A stretch of 64,000 bases of DNA from Lysobacterales bacterium (lineage in GTDB: Bacteria; Pseudomonadota; Gammaproteobacteria; Xanthomonadales; Ahniellaceae), in contig JADJCM010000001.1 of the NCBI GenBank assembly GCA_016703225.1, positions 868,001 through 932,000 on the forward strand, read 5' to 3'. Made by a program: the position numbers and the translations under genes. This document shows positions 1-6,607 of the stretch, piece by piece (position 1 is the stretch's first letter; each line of letters begins with the position of its first letter). The notes below the pieces were generated by a model. That model did not search any database and was not told where the DNA came from. It worked only from the letters and a program-made list of their open reading frames with translations.

Positions 1-1
1 C

Positions 2-241
2 GCTGGCATTGGCTTGTTCGGCGGCGTCGCGGAGAGCATCAAGTATCGCTCGATGCTCGGGTACCTCTTCGCCGTTGCGGTGTGGGGCACGGGGTGTGCG
101 TTGGTATTTCGCTTCGCTCGGGCAGAGGTCGGTTCCAAGCCCGGCGCCAGTCGTGCTGCCTGGACGGTCGCTGCTGGCCTCGCATTGCTAGTGGCGCTAA
201 TTCTTTGGTGGCGAAACAACGTCGCGCCCGCGCCTAACTAA
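2..241 (+). CDS. Small membrane protein, 5'-truncated by window edge (integron cassette 1)
   Basis: The open frame enters the window already open at base 2 and ends at TAA 239-241. About 79 residues are visible. Two hydrophobic stretches suggest membrane helices: one around GYLFAVAVWGTG and one around VAAGLALLVALILWW near the C-terminus, followed by a short polar tail. A TTG at 14 could serve as a start, but the true start is probably outside the window. The stop codon lies just past the first arm of an attC site, as usual in integron cassettes, so this is the last gene of a cassette that begins to the left. I do not recognise the family, and a function cannot be assigned. Confidence 0.5.
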   Translation, partial: AGIGLFGGVAESIKYRSMLGYLFAVAVWGTGCALVFRFARAEVGSKPGASRAAWTVAAGLALLVALILWWRNNVAPAPN

Positions 242-321
242 GTGTTCAAGCCGACCGCCGAGGAAGTTGCTCGTATCATCCACACACCGTCGCGCGGCGG
301 CGGCTTAACACGGCGTTAGGT
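232..321 (+). other. Integron attC recombination site (cassette 1)
   Basis: The site is bounded by GCCTAAC (232-238) and GTTAGGT (315-321), matching the RYYYAAC and GTTRRRY core sites of attC. Inside are two imperfectly complementary arms (TTCAAGCCGACCGCCG after the first core, CGGCGGCGGCTTAA before the second), giving the folded hairpin with extrahelical bases that an integron integrase recognises. The same sequence recurs at 1637-1713 and, degenerate, at 2887-2976 and 3293-3370. Such uniform attC sites are typical of sedentary chromosomal integrons. Confidence 0.88.
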
Positions 322-325
322 GCGC

Positions 326-661
326 ATGCAGCTTGTATCGCAAACCGAAGTGGAGCGCGTTCTCCGCAATTGGCAGGCTGGCGCACTGACTGAGGTTCAA
401 GTGCACGAGTGGGCGGAGCTCCGCTATGCCGTCGATGCTTACGAACCCGAGTCCGCCGCTTGTAACGCCGTCCTCGCGGAGCTCGACTGCATGAACATGA
501 ATCTCCTCACCACCGCGGACATCCCGGTATTGCTCGAGGCTCTTCCGCTTAATTCGCCCGAGTTCGAAAACATTCTCTCTGGGCTCGACAATTCAGCCAC
601 CATCGAAAGTCGTAGGCGAGCGCTTCGCACGCACCCGTTCTATGCGCAATTCTGCGGCTAG
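326..661 (+). CDS. Hypothetical protein (integron cassette 2 cargo)
   Basis: 111 residues from ATG 326; GTG 320 would add two residues. ATG 326 is preferred because the attC end supplies TTAGGTG as a ribosome-binding sequence a few bases upstream. The protein is acidic and mostly helical, with no signal peptide or membrane segment. Its N-terminal part (VLRNWQAG...VHEWAE) resembles small conserved proteins of unknown function that I associate with integron cassettes and toxin-rich islands, but I cannot name a family. It starts within 5 bases of one attC and stops 6 bases before the next, so the gene fills its cassette. Base composition is visibly less GC-rich than the chromosomal genes further right. 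Confidence 0.7.
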   Translation: MQLVSQTEVERVLRNWQAGALTEVQVHEWAELRYAVDAYEPESAACNAVLAELDCMNMNLLTTADIPVLLEALPLNSPEFENILSGLDNSATIESRRRALRTHPFYAQFCG

Positions 662-679
662 TGCGCGCCTAACTATGTG

Positions 680-1636
680 TCTATGGACTCCTCCCCCACG
701 TCAAGCTGATTGATCCTGCTCTGCTTCATCACGGTTGGATCGGTGCAAGCGTCTATCCGTCCTCGAAGTGGCGGGATCATCCGCCGGGACATCATGGGAT
801 CCGCGGGTGCGGGGCCTATCGTTCAAGCGACCTCGCGGGTCGACATAGTTATCGGCCTTGCCGCACCGCGGCCGAGCCGCTGGTGATGAGGTTGATGGGA
901 TCGATCCGTTGACGTGCCGCTCTGTGGTGAAAGGGTGTGCTGCGTTGACTGCGTGTATCGATCAGGCGTTGCTCATCGCGATCTCCTGATCGAAGCGCTT
1001 GGCGTAGTCGCCATCGAAACTGCGCGCGTGGCGCCAGGTCGCCCAGAGGATGCGCACGATCTTGTTGGCGAGACCGACCGCGGCCTTGTTGAAGCCGCGG
1101 CGCTCGGCGAGTGCGAGCGCCCAGGTGCGCAATCGATCGAGCGGCTTGCCTGCAGCCTGCGCGCGCTTCGCCGCGGCGAGCACCGCGCGCGCGCCTTGGA
1201 TCAGCAGGGTGCGGCAGTACACACCGATCGCGCGCACCGCCTCGATCATCGCCAGGCAATCGGCCGCATCGGTTTTGCTTCGCCGCACATACGGGCGAAC
1301 GTACTGCGCGGGAATCAGGATCACCTGATGACCAAGCGCCGTGAGCCACCGCCCGAAATGATGCGCCGAACCGCAGGCCTCCATCACCACCCGCACCGGC
1401 GCGCGGTTGTGCCAGAACGCGATGAACGCGGCGCGCGACAGCCGATGCGATTCGAGCACGTGGCCGCGCGCGTCGACAGCCAGCAGTTGGAAAATGGATT
1501 TCGCGAGATCGATGGCGATGGTGGCGACAGCGGGATTACACTTCACGACGGACTCCTCCGGCGGTGACTGATGCCTCAACACCTTCAGACTGGCACTTCG
1601 ATGCCTGCGCCGCGTCGGGAGGAGTCCATCCCATCA
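680..1636 (-). mobile_element. IS110-family (IS1111 group) insertion sequence inserted in attC, internally deleted
   Basis: A perfect 13-bp inverted repeat (ATGGACTCCTCCC at 683-695 and its complement at 1617-1629) lies subterminally. Reconstructing the target from the intact attC puts 3 bases outside the repeat on the left and 7 bases on the right. This is the 7-bp/3-bp asymmetry known for IS1111-group elements relative to the transposase direction, which here is the minus strand. There is no target duplication, as expected for this group. The element is about 957 bp, shorter than usual, because the transposase gene has lost its middle. IS1111 elements that target attC sites are a recognised subgroup; this assignment is from structure and target, not from a search. 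Confidence 0.85.
962..1546 (-). pseudogene. IS110/IS1111-family transposase with internal in-frame deletion
   Basis: The reading frame is open for about 194 residues from GTG 1546, preceded by GGAGGAGT; an upstream ATG at 1582 also exists. The N-terminal part carries the DEDD-type RuvC-like start (AIDLAKSIFQL), EACG and the KTDAADC segment. The C-terminal part (YCRTLLIQGARAVL and FNKAAVGLANKIVRI) is the transposase_20/IS116 C-terminal domain. Family members are about 340 residues; roughly 140 residues between EAVRAI and GVYCRT are missing, joined in frame. The product should lack the coiled linker and is unlikely to transpose, though trans mobilisation by a full-length copy is possible. Confidence 0.85.
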
Positions 1637-1714
1637 TTCAAGCCGACCGCCGAGGAAGTTCTTCTTTTCATCCACACACCGTCGCGCGGCGGCGGCTTAA
1701 CACGGCGTTAGGCC

Positions 1715-1753
1715 TTGCAAGAGCATCGATCATCCATACAATGTACAGATGAT
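1715..1753 (+). promoter_or_regulatory. Promoter and candidate BrnA operator inside the cassette
   Basis: TTGCAA (1715-1720) and TACAAT (1737-1742) are separated by 16 bp, a good sigma-70 pair immediately after the attC end. An inverted repeat GATCATC (1728-1734) / GATGATC (1747-1753) straddles the -10 box and overlaps the brnT ATG at 1749. With the -10 ending at 1742, transcription would begin at or next to the start codon, giving a leaderless or nearly leaderless message. The repeat is well placed for autorepression by the BrnT-BrnA complex. Inferred from sequence only. Confidence 0.65.
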
Positions 1754-2027
1754 CAAGTTTGACTGGGATCCGGCCAAAGCCGCCTCAAACCTCAGGAAGC
1801 ATGGCGTCTCCTTCGAGGAAGCCCAGACCGTCTTCTACGACGAGCTCGCAGTCCAGTTCTATGATGAACCCCACTCGTCAGACGAGGAACGCTTTCTCAT
1901 GCTTGGCATGAGTAGCGGCGCCTACCTTCTCTTGGTCTGCCACTGCGAGCGCGACCGTGGCGGCGTCATTCGCATCATTTCAGCGCGCAAAGCCACGAAG
2001 CACGAAAGCTCCTTCTACAGCCAGTGA
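1749..2027 (+). CDS. brnT: BrnT family ribonuclease toxin
   Basis: 92 residues. The sequence shows the BrnT pattern: N-terminal FDWDPAKAASNLRKHGVSFEEA, central DEER, and the C-terminal RIISARKATKHE...FY motif. Known members are RelE-fold endoribonucleases that inhibit translation and are neutralised by the DNA-binding antitoxin BrnA. The gene begins at the end of a strong promoter and is followed after 5 bases by brnA. It is carried on an integron cassette, where toxin-antitoxin pairs are common and are thought to stabilise the array. Catalytic basic residues (R/K in the SARKAT region) are present, so the toxin looks intact. Confidence 0.92.
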   Translation: MIKFDWDPAKAASNLRKHGVSFEEAQTVFYDELAVQFYDEPHSSDEERFLMLGMSSGAYLLLVCHCERDRGGVIRIISARKATKHESSFYSQ

Positions 2028-2032
2028 CCGCC

Positions 2033-2260
2033 ATGAAAGCCGAATACGACCTGTCAAAGATGAAATCTCGCCGCAATCCTTATGCGGCCAAGCTCAAGAA
2101 GCCTGTCTCTATGCGCCTCTCGGAGGACGTAGTGGACTACTTCAAAGGCATGGCCAATGAAGCGGGAGTTCCCTATCAGAGCTTGATCAATCTGTACCTG
2201 CGAGATTGCGTCATGAAGCATCGCAAGGTTCAAATTGCATGGCCAAGCGGCAAGGCCTGA
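2033..2260 (+). CDS. brnA: BrnA family antitoxin
   Basis: 75 residues from ATG 2033. A GTG at 2024 overlapping the brnT stop would add three residues, but MKAEYDLSK is the characteristic BrnA N-terminus, so the ATG is preferred. The N-terminal half is basic (toxin-binding segment). The C-terminal half (VSMRLSEDVVDYFKGMANEAGVPYQSLINLYLRDCV) is the ribbon-helix-helix DNA-binding domain. BrnA neutralises BrnT and, with it, represses the shared promoter; the palindrome upstream of brnT is the likely target. The stop codon overlaps the first core box of the following attC, as expected of a compact cassette. Confidence 0.9.
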   Translation: MKAEYDLSKMKSRRNPYAAKLKKPVSMRLSEDVVDYFKGMANEAGVPYQSLINLYLRDCVMKHRKVQIAWPSGKA

Positions 2261-2379
2261 CGATTCAACCGGACCCGCTACGGCAGGCCACCTTGGCCCG
2301 GTTGGCGGTACGCCGTACATTCTCGCCAACCGGGCCAAGGCGTCCTGCCTCCGCGCGCCGGTTACCTCAAACGTTGGGC
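2255..2379 (+). other. attC site of the brnTA cassette, long divergent type
   Basis: It ends in GTTGGGC (2373-2379), a good GTTRRRY box, and begins with a degenerate core GCCTGAC (2255-2261). Outer arms ATTCAACCGG and CCGGTTACCTCAA are partly complementary. The centre holds a long inverted repeat with arms around 2291-2309 (CCTTGGCCCGGTTGGCG) and 2325-2342, separated by about 15 bases. At 125 bp it is longer than and unrelated to the other attC sites here, so this cassette probably came from a different integron. Confidence 0.7.
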
Positions 2380-2430
2380 GGCACCGTTTTCCCCCAGCCC
2401 GACCATCGCATTTCGAAAGGCACACTCGTC

Positions 2431-2877
2431 ATGGCTACTGGTACTGTCCAGCTTCACCGCGTGCTGCGCGCACCGCCGGCGCGCGTCTATCGCGCTTTCC
2501 TCGACGCCGATGCAATGGCCAAGTGGCTGCCGCCGAACGGCTTCACCGGTAAGGTCCACCAGTTGGACGCCAAGGTCGGCGGTACCTACAGGATGTCTTT
2601 CACAAGTCTCGCAACGGGCGCCAGTCACTCCTTCGGCGGCGAGTACCTGGAGTTGGTCCCTGACGAGCGCATCCGCCATACGGACAGGTTCGATGACCCA
2701 AACTTGCCCGGCACGTTGGTGGTAACCGTGTCGCTGAAGAAGGTCTTCTGCGGAACCGAGCTGAACATCCTGCAAGAAGGCATCCCCGAGGTCATCCCCG
2801 TTGAGGCCTGCTATCTCGGCTGGCAAGAGTCCCTCGCGCTGCTGGCAATGCTCGTCGAGGCCGAGATCCCAAGCTAA
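2431..2877 (+). CDS. SRPBCC family protein (AHSA1-like)
   Basis: 148 residues from ATG 2431. The N-terminus (VQLHRVLRAPPARVYRAFLDADAMAKWLPP) is the classic START/AHSA1 opening, followed by a strand (VGGTYRMSF) and a C-terminal helix containing YLGWQESLALLAML. The fold makes a hydrophobic cavity and is used for ligand binding or co-chaperone roles; the substrate cannot be deduced. Length matches the family. The open frame continues upstream to 2206, but that would run through the preceding attC, so the internal ATG is the start. It is the only gene of its cassette. Confidence 0.85.
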   Translation: MATGTVQLHRVLRAPPARVYRAFLDADAMAKWLPPNGFTGKVHQLDAKVGGTYRMSFTSLATGASHSFGGEYLELVPDERIRHTDRFDDPNLPGTLVVTVSLKKVFCGTELNILQEGIPEVIPVEACYLGWQESLALLAMLVEAEIPS

Positions 2878-2886
2878 AAAAGTGCC

Positions 2887-2976
2887 GCCCAACCCGTCGT
2901 TCAATCCGACCGCCGTGGAAGTTCCGCGTATCATCCACACGCCGTTGCGCGTCGACGACTGAGCACGGCGCCAGTC
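2887..2976 (+). other. attC site of the SRPBCC cassette, right core degenerate
   Basis: It starts with GCCCAAC (2887-2893) and contains TTCAATCCGACCGCC and GTCGACGACTGAGCACGGCG, clearly related to the attC at 232-321. The expected terminal GTTGGGC is replaced by GCCAGTC (2970-2976). The loss of the GTT triplet at the crossover point should make the site poorly active. Confidence 0.65.
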
Positions 2977-2993
2977 TGTTTGCGGAGGTCAAG

Positions 2994-3236
2994 GTGGCCA
3001 TTTCCATTCTTTGGTTCTTGTTTGCCATTGGCGTCATCGCGTTTGCCCTTGCCTTCGCCCGGCCAAAGTCTGGGCGCGGTGGTTCAGCGCGCGGCACGGA
3101 CGCATACGGATCGAGTAGCTGGACCGCCTCTTCCGACTCATCGACGCATGACTCGCGCTCGTCGTGCGACTCCGCCGGCGACTCGTCGAGTGGCGGCGAT
3201 TGCGGGGGCGGCGATGGTGGCGGTGGTTCCGACTAG
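2994..3236 (+). CDS. Small single-pass membrane protein with Ser/Gly/Asp-rich tail (cassette 4)
   Basis: 80 residues from GTG 2994, supported by GGAGG at 2983-2987. Residues about 3-22 form one hydrophobic helix (ISILWFLFAIGVIAFALAFA) ending in RPK. The rest is low-complexity, rich in Ser, Gly and Asp, with a cysteine pair (SSCDSAGDSSSGGDCGGG). Proteins with a membrane anchor and a Gly/Cys-rich acidic end are common in cassettes and as orphan genes. No function is known to me. A membrane protein with a flexible, possibly metal-binding tail is all the sequence shows. Confidence 0.6.
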   Translation: MAISILWFLFAIGVIAFALAFARPKSGRGGSARGTDAYGSSSWTASSDSSTHDSRSSCDSAGDSSSGGDCGGGDGGGGSD

Positions 3237-3260
3237 GCTGCGCCAGCACGTGCAAGCCGG

Positions 3261-3370
3261 GCCGAACCCTGCGCCTTTGGCTTCCTCCCTCGCTTCAGCC
3301 CGACCGCCGAGGAAGTTGCGCGTATCATTCGAGCACCGTCGCGCGGTGACGACTGAACACGGCGTTGAGA
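3261..3370 (+). other. attC-like remnant after cassette 4
   Basis: Bases 3293-3370 repeat the attC body seen earlier (TTCAGCCCGACCGCCGAGG ... ACTGAACACGGCG) and end in GTTGAGA (3364-3370). This has the GTT triplet but a non-consensus last base. A possible left core GCCGAAC lies at 3261-3267. The site is recognisable but degenerate. Confidence 0.55.
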
Positions 3371-3374
3371 CTCC

Positions 3375-3704
3375 ATGAAGCACTTCCTCGCGATTTCCGG
3401 CTTGCTGCTTTGCCTGGCATTCGTTGCGTGTGCGCAACCGGAGCCGCGCGACGCCGCCTCCCCGACATTTGAGTGCGCCGACTCTCTGGATCGGGCTGAC
3501 GGGCAACCTCGAACGAAGACGTATTGCCAGATGCGAACCGAGTACTGCTACGAAGCCACGGGTGGGCCAGCACTCAGCCATGGTGCGCAGTGTCGGCTTC
3601 TGCCGAAGGACAACCCGACGTGTGCGGGGATTGTGCTGCTGCCCGGCGGCTCCTGCAGTGGCGACGTCTCGACGGGAATTCGCGTGAGCTTTGCCTTTCC
3701 GTGA
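3375..3704 (+). CDS. Putative lipoprotein (last recognisable cassette)
   Basis: 109 residues from ATG 3375. The N-terminus MKHFLAISGLLLCLAFVAC has a positive residue, a hydrophobic core and a lipobox-like LAFVAC ending in Cys19, so it is predicted to be exported and lipidated. The mature part has at least six further cysteines (around ECADS, YCQM, EYCYE, QCRLL, TCAG, SCSG), suggesting a small disulphide-bonded periplasmic domain. I do not recognise a family. The gene starts 4 bases after the attC-like remnant. No attC is visible downstream, so this may mark the distal end of the array. Confidence 0.65.
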   Translation: MKHFLAISGLLLCLAFVACAQPEPRDAASPTFECADSLDRADGQPRTKTYCQMRTEYCYEATGGPALSHGAQCRLLPKDNPTCAGIVLLPGGSCSGDVSTGIRVSFAFP

Positions 3705-3853
3705 GATGCGCCCCGCGGGCATGAGGCAGCACCATTCGTCCATGGTGTCGCGACTCAGGCATGACGTGGGCGCGCGGAAGGTGCGGGGAAGTGGCGTGTG
3801 CGCGCGCGGGCGGCATCCGCGGGATCTGCTCAACGACAGGGAGATGACAGGCG

Positions 3854-4585
3854 ATGGCGAACAGGAATGGCAAGGTCGCGCTGGTGACCGGTGCGAACAA
3901 GGGGCTGGGCAAGGAGATCGCGCGGCAGCTCGGCGCGCTCGGCTACACCGTGGTGCTGACCTCGCGCGACGAAGCGGCCGGGCGCGCTGCGGCGGCGGAA
4001 CTGGTGGATGCCGGCAGCGACGCGCATAGCATCCAGCTCGACGTCACCAGCGCAGACGACATCGCCCGCGTCGCGCGCGAGATCGATGATCGTTTCGGCA
4101 AGCTCGACGTGCTGGTGAACAACGCCGGCATCGCGCTCGAGTGGGACGGACAGCCGACCAACGCCGACAAGGTCCGCCGCACCCTTGAGGTGAACCTGGT
4201 CGCGCCCTACGAGGTCAGCGAGGCGCTGCTGCCGCTGCTCGCGCGCAGCGACGATGCGCGCATCATCCACCACTCGTCGATGCTCGGCTCGATCGGCACC
4301 GCCGAGAGCAACTGGAAGCACATGGCGGGCTTCATGACCGTGGGCTACGCCACCTCGAAGGCCGGCCTCGACATGCTCACCCTGATCCAGTCGAAGACGC
4401 TGGCGGATCGCGGCATCGCGGTCGCGGCCGCGCACCCGGGCTGGGTCAAGACCGACCTCGGCAGCCAGGCGGCACCGATGGAAGTGGACGAGGGCGCAGC
4501 CACCGTGGTCGAACTCGTTACCATCGACCGCGCGCAGTTCCCGCACGGCCAGCTGGTGCACAAGGGCAAGCGCCTGCCGTGGTAG
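3854..4585 (+). CDS. SDR family NAD(P)-dependent oxidoreductase
   Basis: 243 residues, the usual length of classical short-chain dehydrogenases. Visible motifs are the dinucleotide-binding TGANKGLG (residues 12-19), the structural NNAG (89-92), catalytic Ser near HHSS (139-142) and the catalytic Tyr-x3-Lys pair YATSK (165-169), followed by HPGWVKTDLG. Arg38 after strand 2 (TSRDE) favours NADPH. The substrate cannot be told; the sequence resembles carbonyl-reductase-like SDRs that act on small aldehydes or ketones. It is the first chromosomal-type gene right of the cassette array and is followed 70 bases later by an exporter gene in the same direction. Confidence 0.9.
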   Translation: MANRNGKVALVTGANKGLGKEIARQLGALGYTVVLTSRDEAAGRAAAAELVDAGSDAHSIQLDVTSADDIARVAREIDDRFGKLDVLVNNAGIALEWDGQPTNADKVRRTLEVNLVAPYEVSEALLPLLARSDDARIIHHSSMLGSIGTAESNWKHMAGFMTVGYATSKAGLDMLTLIQSKTLADRGIAVAAAHPGWVKTDLGSQAAPMEVDEGAATVVELVTIDRAQFPHGQLVHKGKRLPW

Positions 4586-4655
4586 CCGCCTTCCCTGCTG
4601 GCGGCGATGAGCGAGCGCAGTCGACGCAACGACCTCGGCGCGAACGGAGGACACC

Positions 4656-5429
4656 TTGAGCTTTCTGGTGATCTGCACGGTGGCGCTGCTGGCTTCGGCG
4701 CTCACCTTCTTCTCGGGCTTTGGCCTCGGCACGCTGCTGTTGCCGGCGTTCGCCCTGTTCTTTCCGGTCGAGCAGGCGGTAGCGCTGACCGCGGTGGTGC
4801 ACTTCCTCAATGGACTGTTCAAGCTCGCGCTGGTCTGGCGCCACGCCGACTGGCGCGTGGTGCTGCGCTTCGGCGTGCCGGCGATGCTCTGCGCACTGCT
4901 CGGCGCCAGCCTGCTGTTGTGGCTGGCGGACGTGGCACCGGCCTATCGCTACCTGGCCCTGGATCACGAGTGGACGGTGACACCGGTCAAGCTCGCGATC
5001 GGCGTGCTGCTGCTCGGCTTCGCGCTGCTGGAGTTGCTGCCGCAAGGACGCGCGCTCGCCTTCGCGCCGCGCTGGCTGCCGCTCGGCGGCGCACTCAGCG
5101 GCTTCTTCGGTGGTCTGTCGGGCATGCAGGGCGCACTGCGCTCGGCGTTCCTGGTGCGCGCCGGGCTGTCCAAGGAAGCCTTCATCGGCACCGGCGTGAT
5201 GCTCGGCGTGCTGATCGACTGCTCGCGACTCGGCGTGTACGCCACGCAGATCCGCCGCCACGCCGGCGAGTTCGATCTGGCGCTGCTCGGCAGTGCGGTG
5301 CTGGCCGCGTTCCTCGGTGCCTATCTGGGCAACCGGCATCTGAAGAAGGCAACGCTGCCCGGCATCCAGCGCACCGTCGCGGTGCTGCTGGTGCTGGTCG
5401 CGCTTGGACTCATGGCGGGGTGGCTCTGA
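4656..5429 (+). CDS. TauE/SafE family (sulfite exporter-like) membrane protein
   Basis: 257 residues from TTG 4656, chosen because GGAGG lies at 4646-4650 with 5-base spacing and the first helix begins at once (SFLVICTVALLASALTFFSGFGLGTLLLPAF). About eight hydrophobic segments are visible, arranged as the duplicated half of the family. The conserved glycine-rich turns FSGFGLGTLL and LSGFFGGLSGMQG mark the two repeats. Members transport sulfite, sulfoacetate or other organic anions out of the cytoplasm; the substrate here is not known. Its stop overlaps the next start (TGATG at 5427-5431), so the two genes are probably translationally coupled. Confidence 0.88.
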   Translation: MSFLVICTVALLASALTFFSGFGLGTLLLPAFALFFPVEQAVALTAVVHFLNGLFKLALVWRHADWRVVLRFGVPAMLCALLGASLLLWLADVAPAYRYLALDHEWTVTPVKLAIGVLLLGFALLELLPQGRALAFAPRWLPLGGALSGFFGGLSGMQGALRSAFLVRAGLSKEAFIGTGVMLGVLIDCSRLGVYATQIRRHAGEFDLALLGSAVLAAFLGAYLGNRHLKKATLPGIQRTVAVLLVLVALGLMAGWL

Positions 5430-5884
5430 TGCGAACCTGGCAAAAGGTGGTACTCGGGTTGCTGGCGGTGTTCGTGTTCGGCATCGCGCTGCTGGCCGGC
5501 GCCGGACTGCTGTTCGCCCGCTACCTGCGGCAGGAGATGGGCAGCGATGCCGAGCAGCACGTAACCGCCGGCCGCAACGAAGGTCGCGACCGCAGCGCGC
5601 GGCAATGCCTGGCCGACGCCGAAGCCCGCGATGCGTCGGGGCAGGCGTTCAAGGAGATCATGGCCAGCAGCCTGCGGCTCGCAGGCTGCCTGCGATCCAG
5701 CAAGACCGATGACGCCCTCTGCAACGAGGTGCCGTTCTCCGCCAATGCAGTCGAGCAAGCGGTCTGGAGCGCCGCGCGTTGCCGCGAGCGCCCGTCCGGC
5801 GACGTCGCCTGCAGCAGTCGCTGGCAGGTCGTCACCAGATACTGTCGCAGCACGCAATCGGCCCGCGACACTGCCGCACCCTGA
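5429..5884 (+). CDS. Hypothetical single-pass membrane protein
   Basis: 151 residues from ATG 5429, overlapping the preceding TauE/SafE stop by one base. Residues about 6-31 form a single transmembrane helix (VVLGLLAVFVFGIALLAGAGLLFARY). The remaining part is polar, probably periplasmic, and contains seven or so cysteines, consistent with disulphides. No recognised domain. The tight coupling suggests co-expression with the exporter, perhaps as an accessory protein, but this is inference from position alone. Confidence 0.65.
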   Translation: MRTWQKVVLGLLAVFVFGIALLAGAGLLFARYLRQEMGSDAEQHVTAGRNEGRDRSARQCLADAEARDASGQAFKEIMASSLRLAGCLRSSKTDDALCNEVPFSANAVEQAVWSAARCRERPSGDVACSSRWQVVTRYCRSTQSARDTAAP

Positions 5885-5915
5885 TCCGCGTCCACATCGC
5901 ATCGGAGGTTTGACC

Positions 5916-6257
5916 ATGATTGCTGCAACGCCCGAGCCGCCCTACTTCGTTGTGGTGTTCACTTCGCAGCGCACTCCCGGCGACCAGGGCTATGCGGACA
6001 TGGGTGCGCGCATGTTCGAAATGGCGCAGGGCCAGCCCGGCTTCCTCGGCGCGGAAAGCGTGCGCAATGCCGAGGGCGCCGGCATCACCGTGTCGTACTG
6101 GCGCTCGGCGGAGGCGATCGCGGCGTGGAAGGCCGATGCCGAGCACCGCGTCGCGCAGGAACTCGGGCAGCAGCGCTGGTACTCGCACTACAGCGTGCGC
6201 ATCGCACGCGTCGAGCGCGCCTACGACTGGCACGCCGCGCCGCTCGCGGCGGATTGA
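5916..6257 (+). CDS. Antibiotic biosynthesis monooxygenase (ABM) domain protein
   Basis: 113 residues from ATG 5916, with CGGAGGT 7-10 bases upstream. The sequence (YFVVVFTSQRTPGDQGYADMGARMFEMAQGQPGFLGAESVR ... VSYWRSAEAIAAWKADAEHRVAQ) has the ABM ferredoxin-like pattern: a first strand, a helix with the QPGFLG turn, the YW motif and a helix beginning AIAAWK. Members are small dimeric proteins, some acting as cofactor-free monooxygenases or haem-degrading enzymes; many have unknown roles. The distal YSHYSVRIARVERAYDW completes the sheet. A general detoxification role is a guess. Confidence 0.85.
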   Translation: MIAATPEPPYFVVVFTSQRTPGDQGYADMGARMFEMAQGQPGFLGAESVRNAEGAGITVSYWRSAEAIAAWKADAEHRVAQELGQQRWYSHYSVRIARVERAYDWHAAPLAAD

Positions 6258-6288
6258 AGCGCACCTGGTCGCACACCGGAGCAACCGC

Positions 6289-6564
6289 ATGTCCAAAGCC
6301 ATCGTCACCACCGCCGTGCTCAGCGCCGCCATCACCGCCGCAGCGTTCCTGCTCAACCCGGCACCGGAGCAGCACCGCGCGCGCATCCGCGAGGCGGTCG
6401 CCGAACGTCGCCCGCTGGCCGGAGCCCTCGGTGTCGGCGCATTGACCGCGTTCGCCAGCGACTACCACTCGATCGGCATCGCCTCCTACACCGAGCTCGA
6501 CGGCCGCAAGCTCAGCTTCGGCGCGTTCGGCTACGTGCACGTGTTCGAGCGCGAATCGCGCTGA
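6289..6564 (+). CDS. Small exported or membrane-anchored protein, possibly DUF4359-like
   Basis: 91 residues from ATG 6289. The N-terminal 22 residues (SKAIVTTAVLSAAITAAAFLLNPAPEQHR) form a hydrophobic helix followed by a proline, reading as an uncleaved anchor or signal peptide. The C-terminal half (FASDYHSIGIASYTELDGRKLSFGAFGYVHVFE) is beta-rich and reminiscent of DUF4359 proteins, where a similar pattern follows an N-terminal helix. Function unknown. It sits 31 bases after the ABM gene and 43 bases before the macro-domain gene, so a short operon is likely. Confidence 0.6.
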   Translation: MSKAIVTTAVLSAAITAAAFLLNPAPEQHRARIREAVAERRPLAGALGVGALTAFASDYHSIGIASYTELDGRKLSFGAFGYVHVFERESR

Positions 6565-6607
6565 TGACAACGCACGTGCGCACGTCCGGGTTCCGGGCCT
6601 GATCGCC

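Larger units (their letters stand above)
667..1713 (+). other. attC site of cassette 2, split by an insertion sequence
   Basis: The left piece is GCCTAAC (667-673) plus the next few bases to 679. The right piece resumes at 1637 with TTCAAGCCGACCGCCG and ends in GTTAGGC (1707-1713). Joining 679 to 1637 regenerates a site nearly identical to the intact attC at 232-321. The insertion point lies just inside the first core site, between the R'' box and the following arm. The interruption should prevent folding of a functional attC. Confidence 0.85.
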
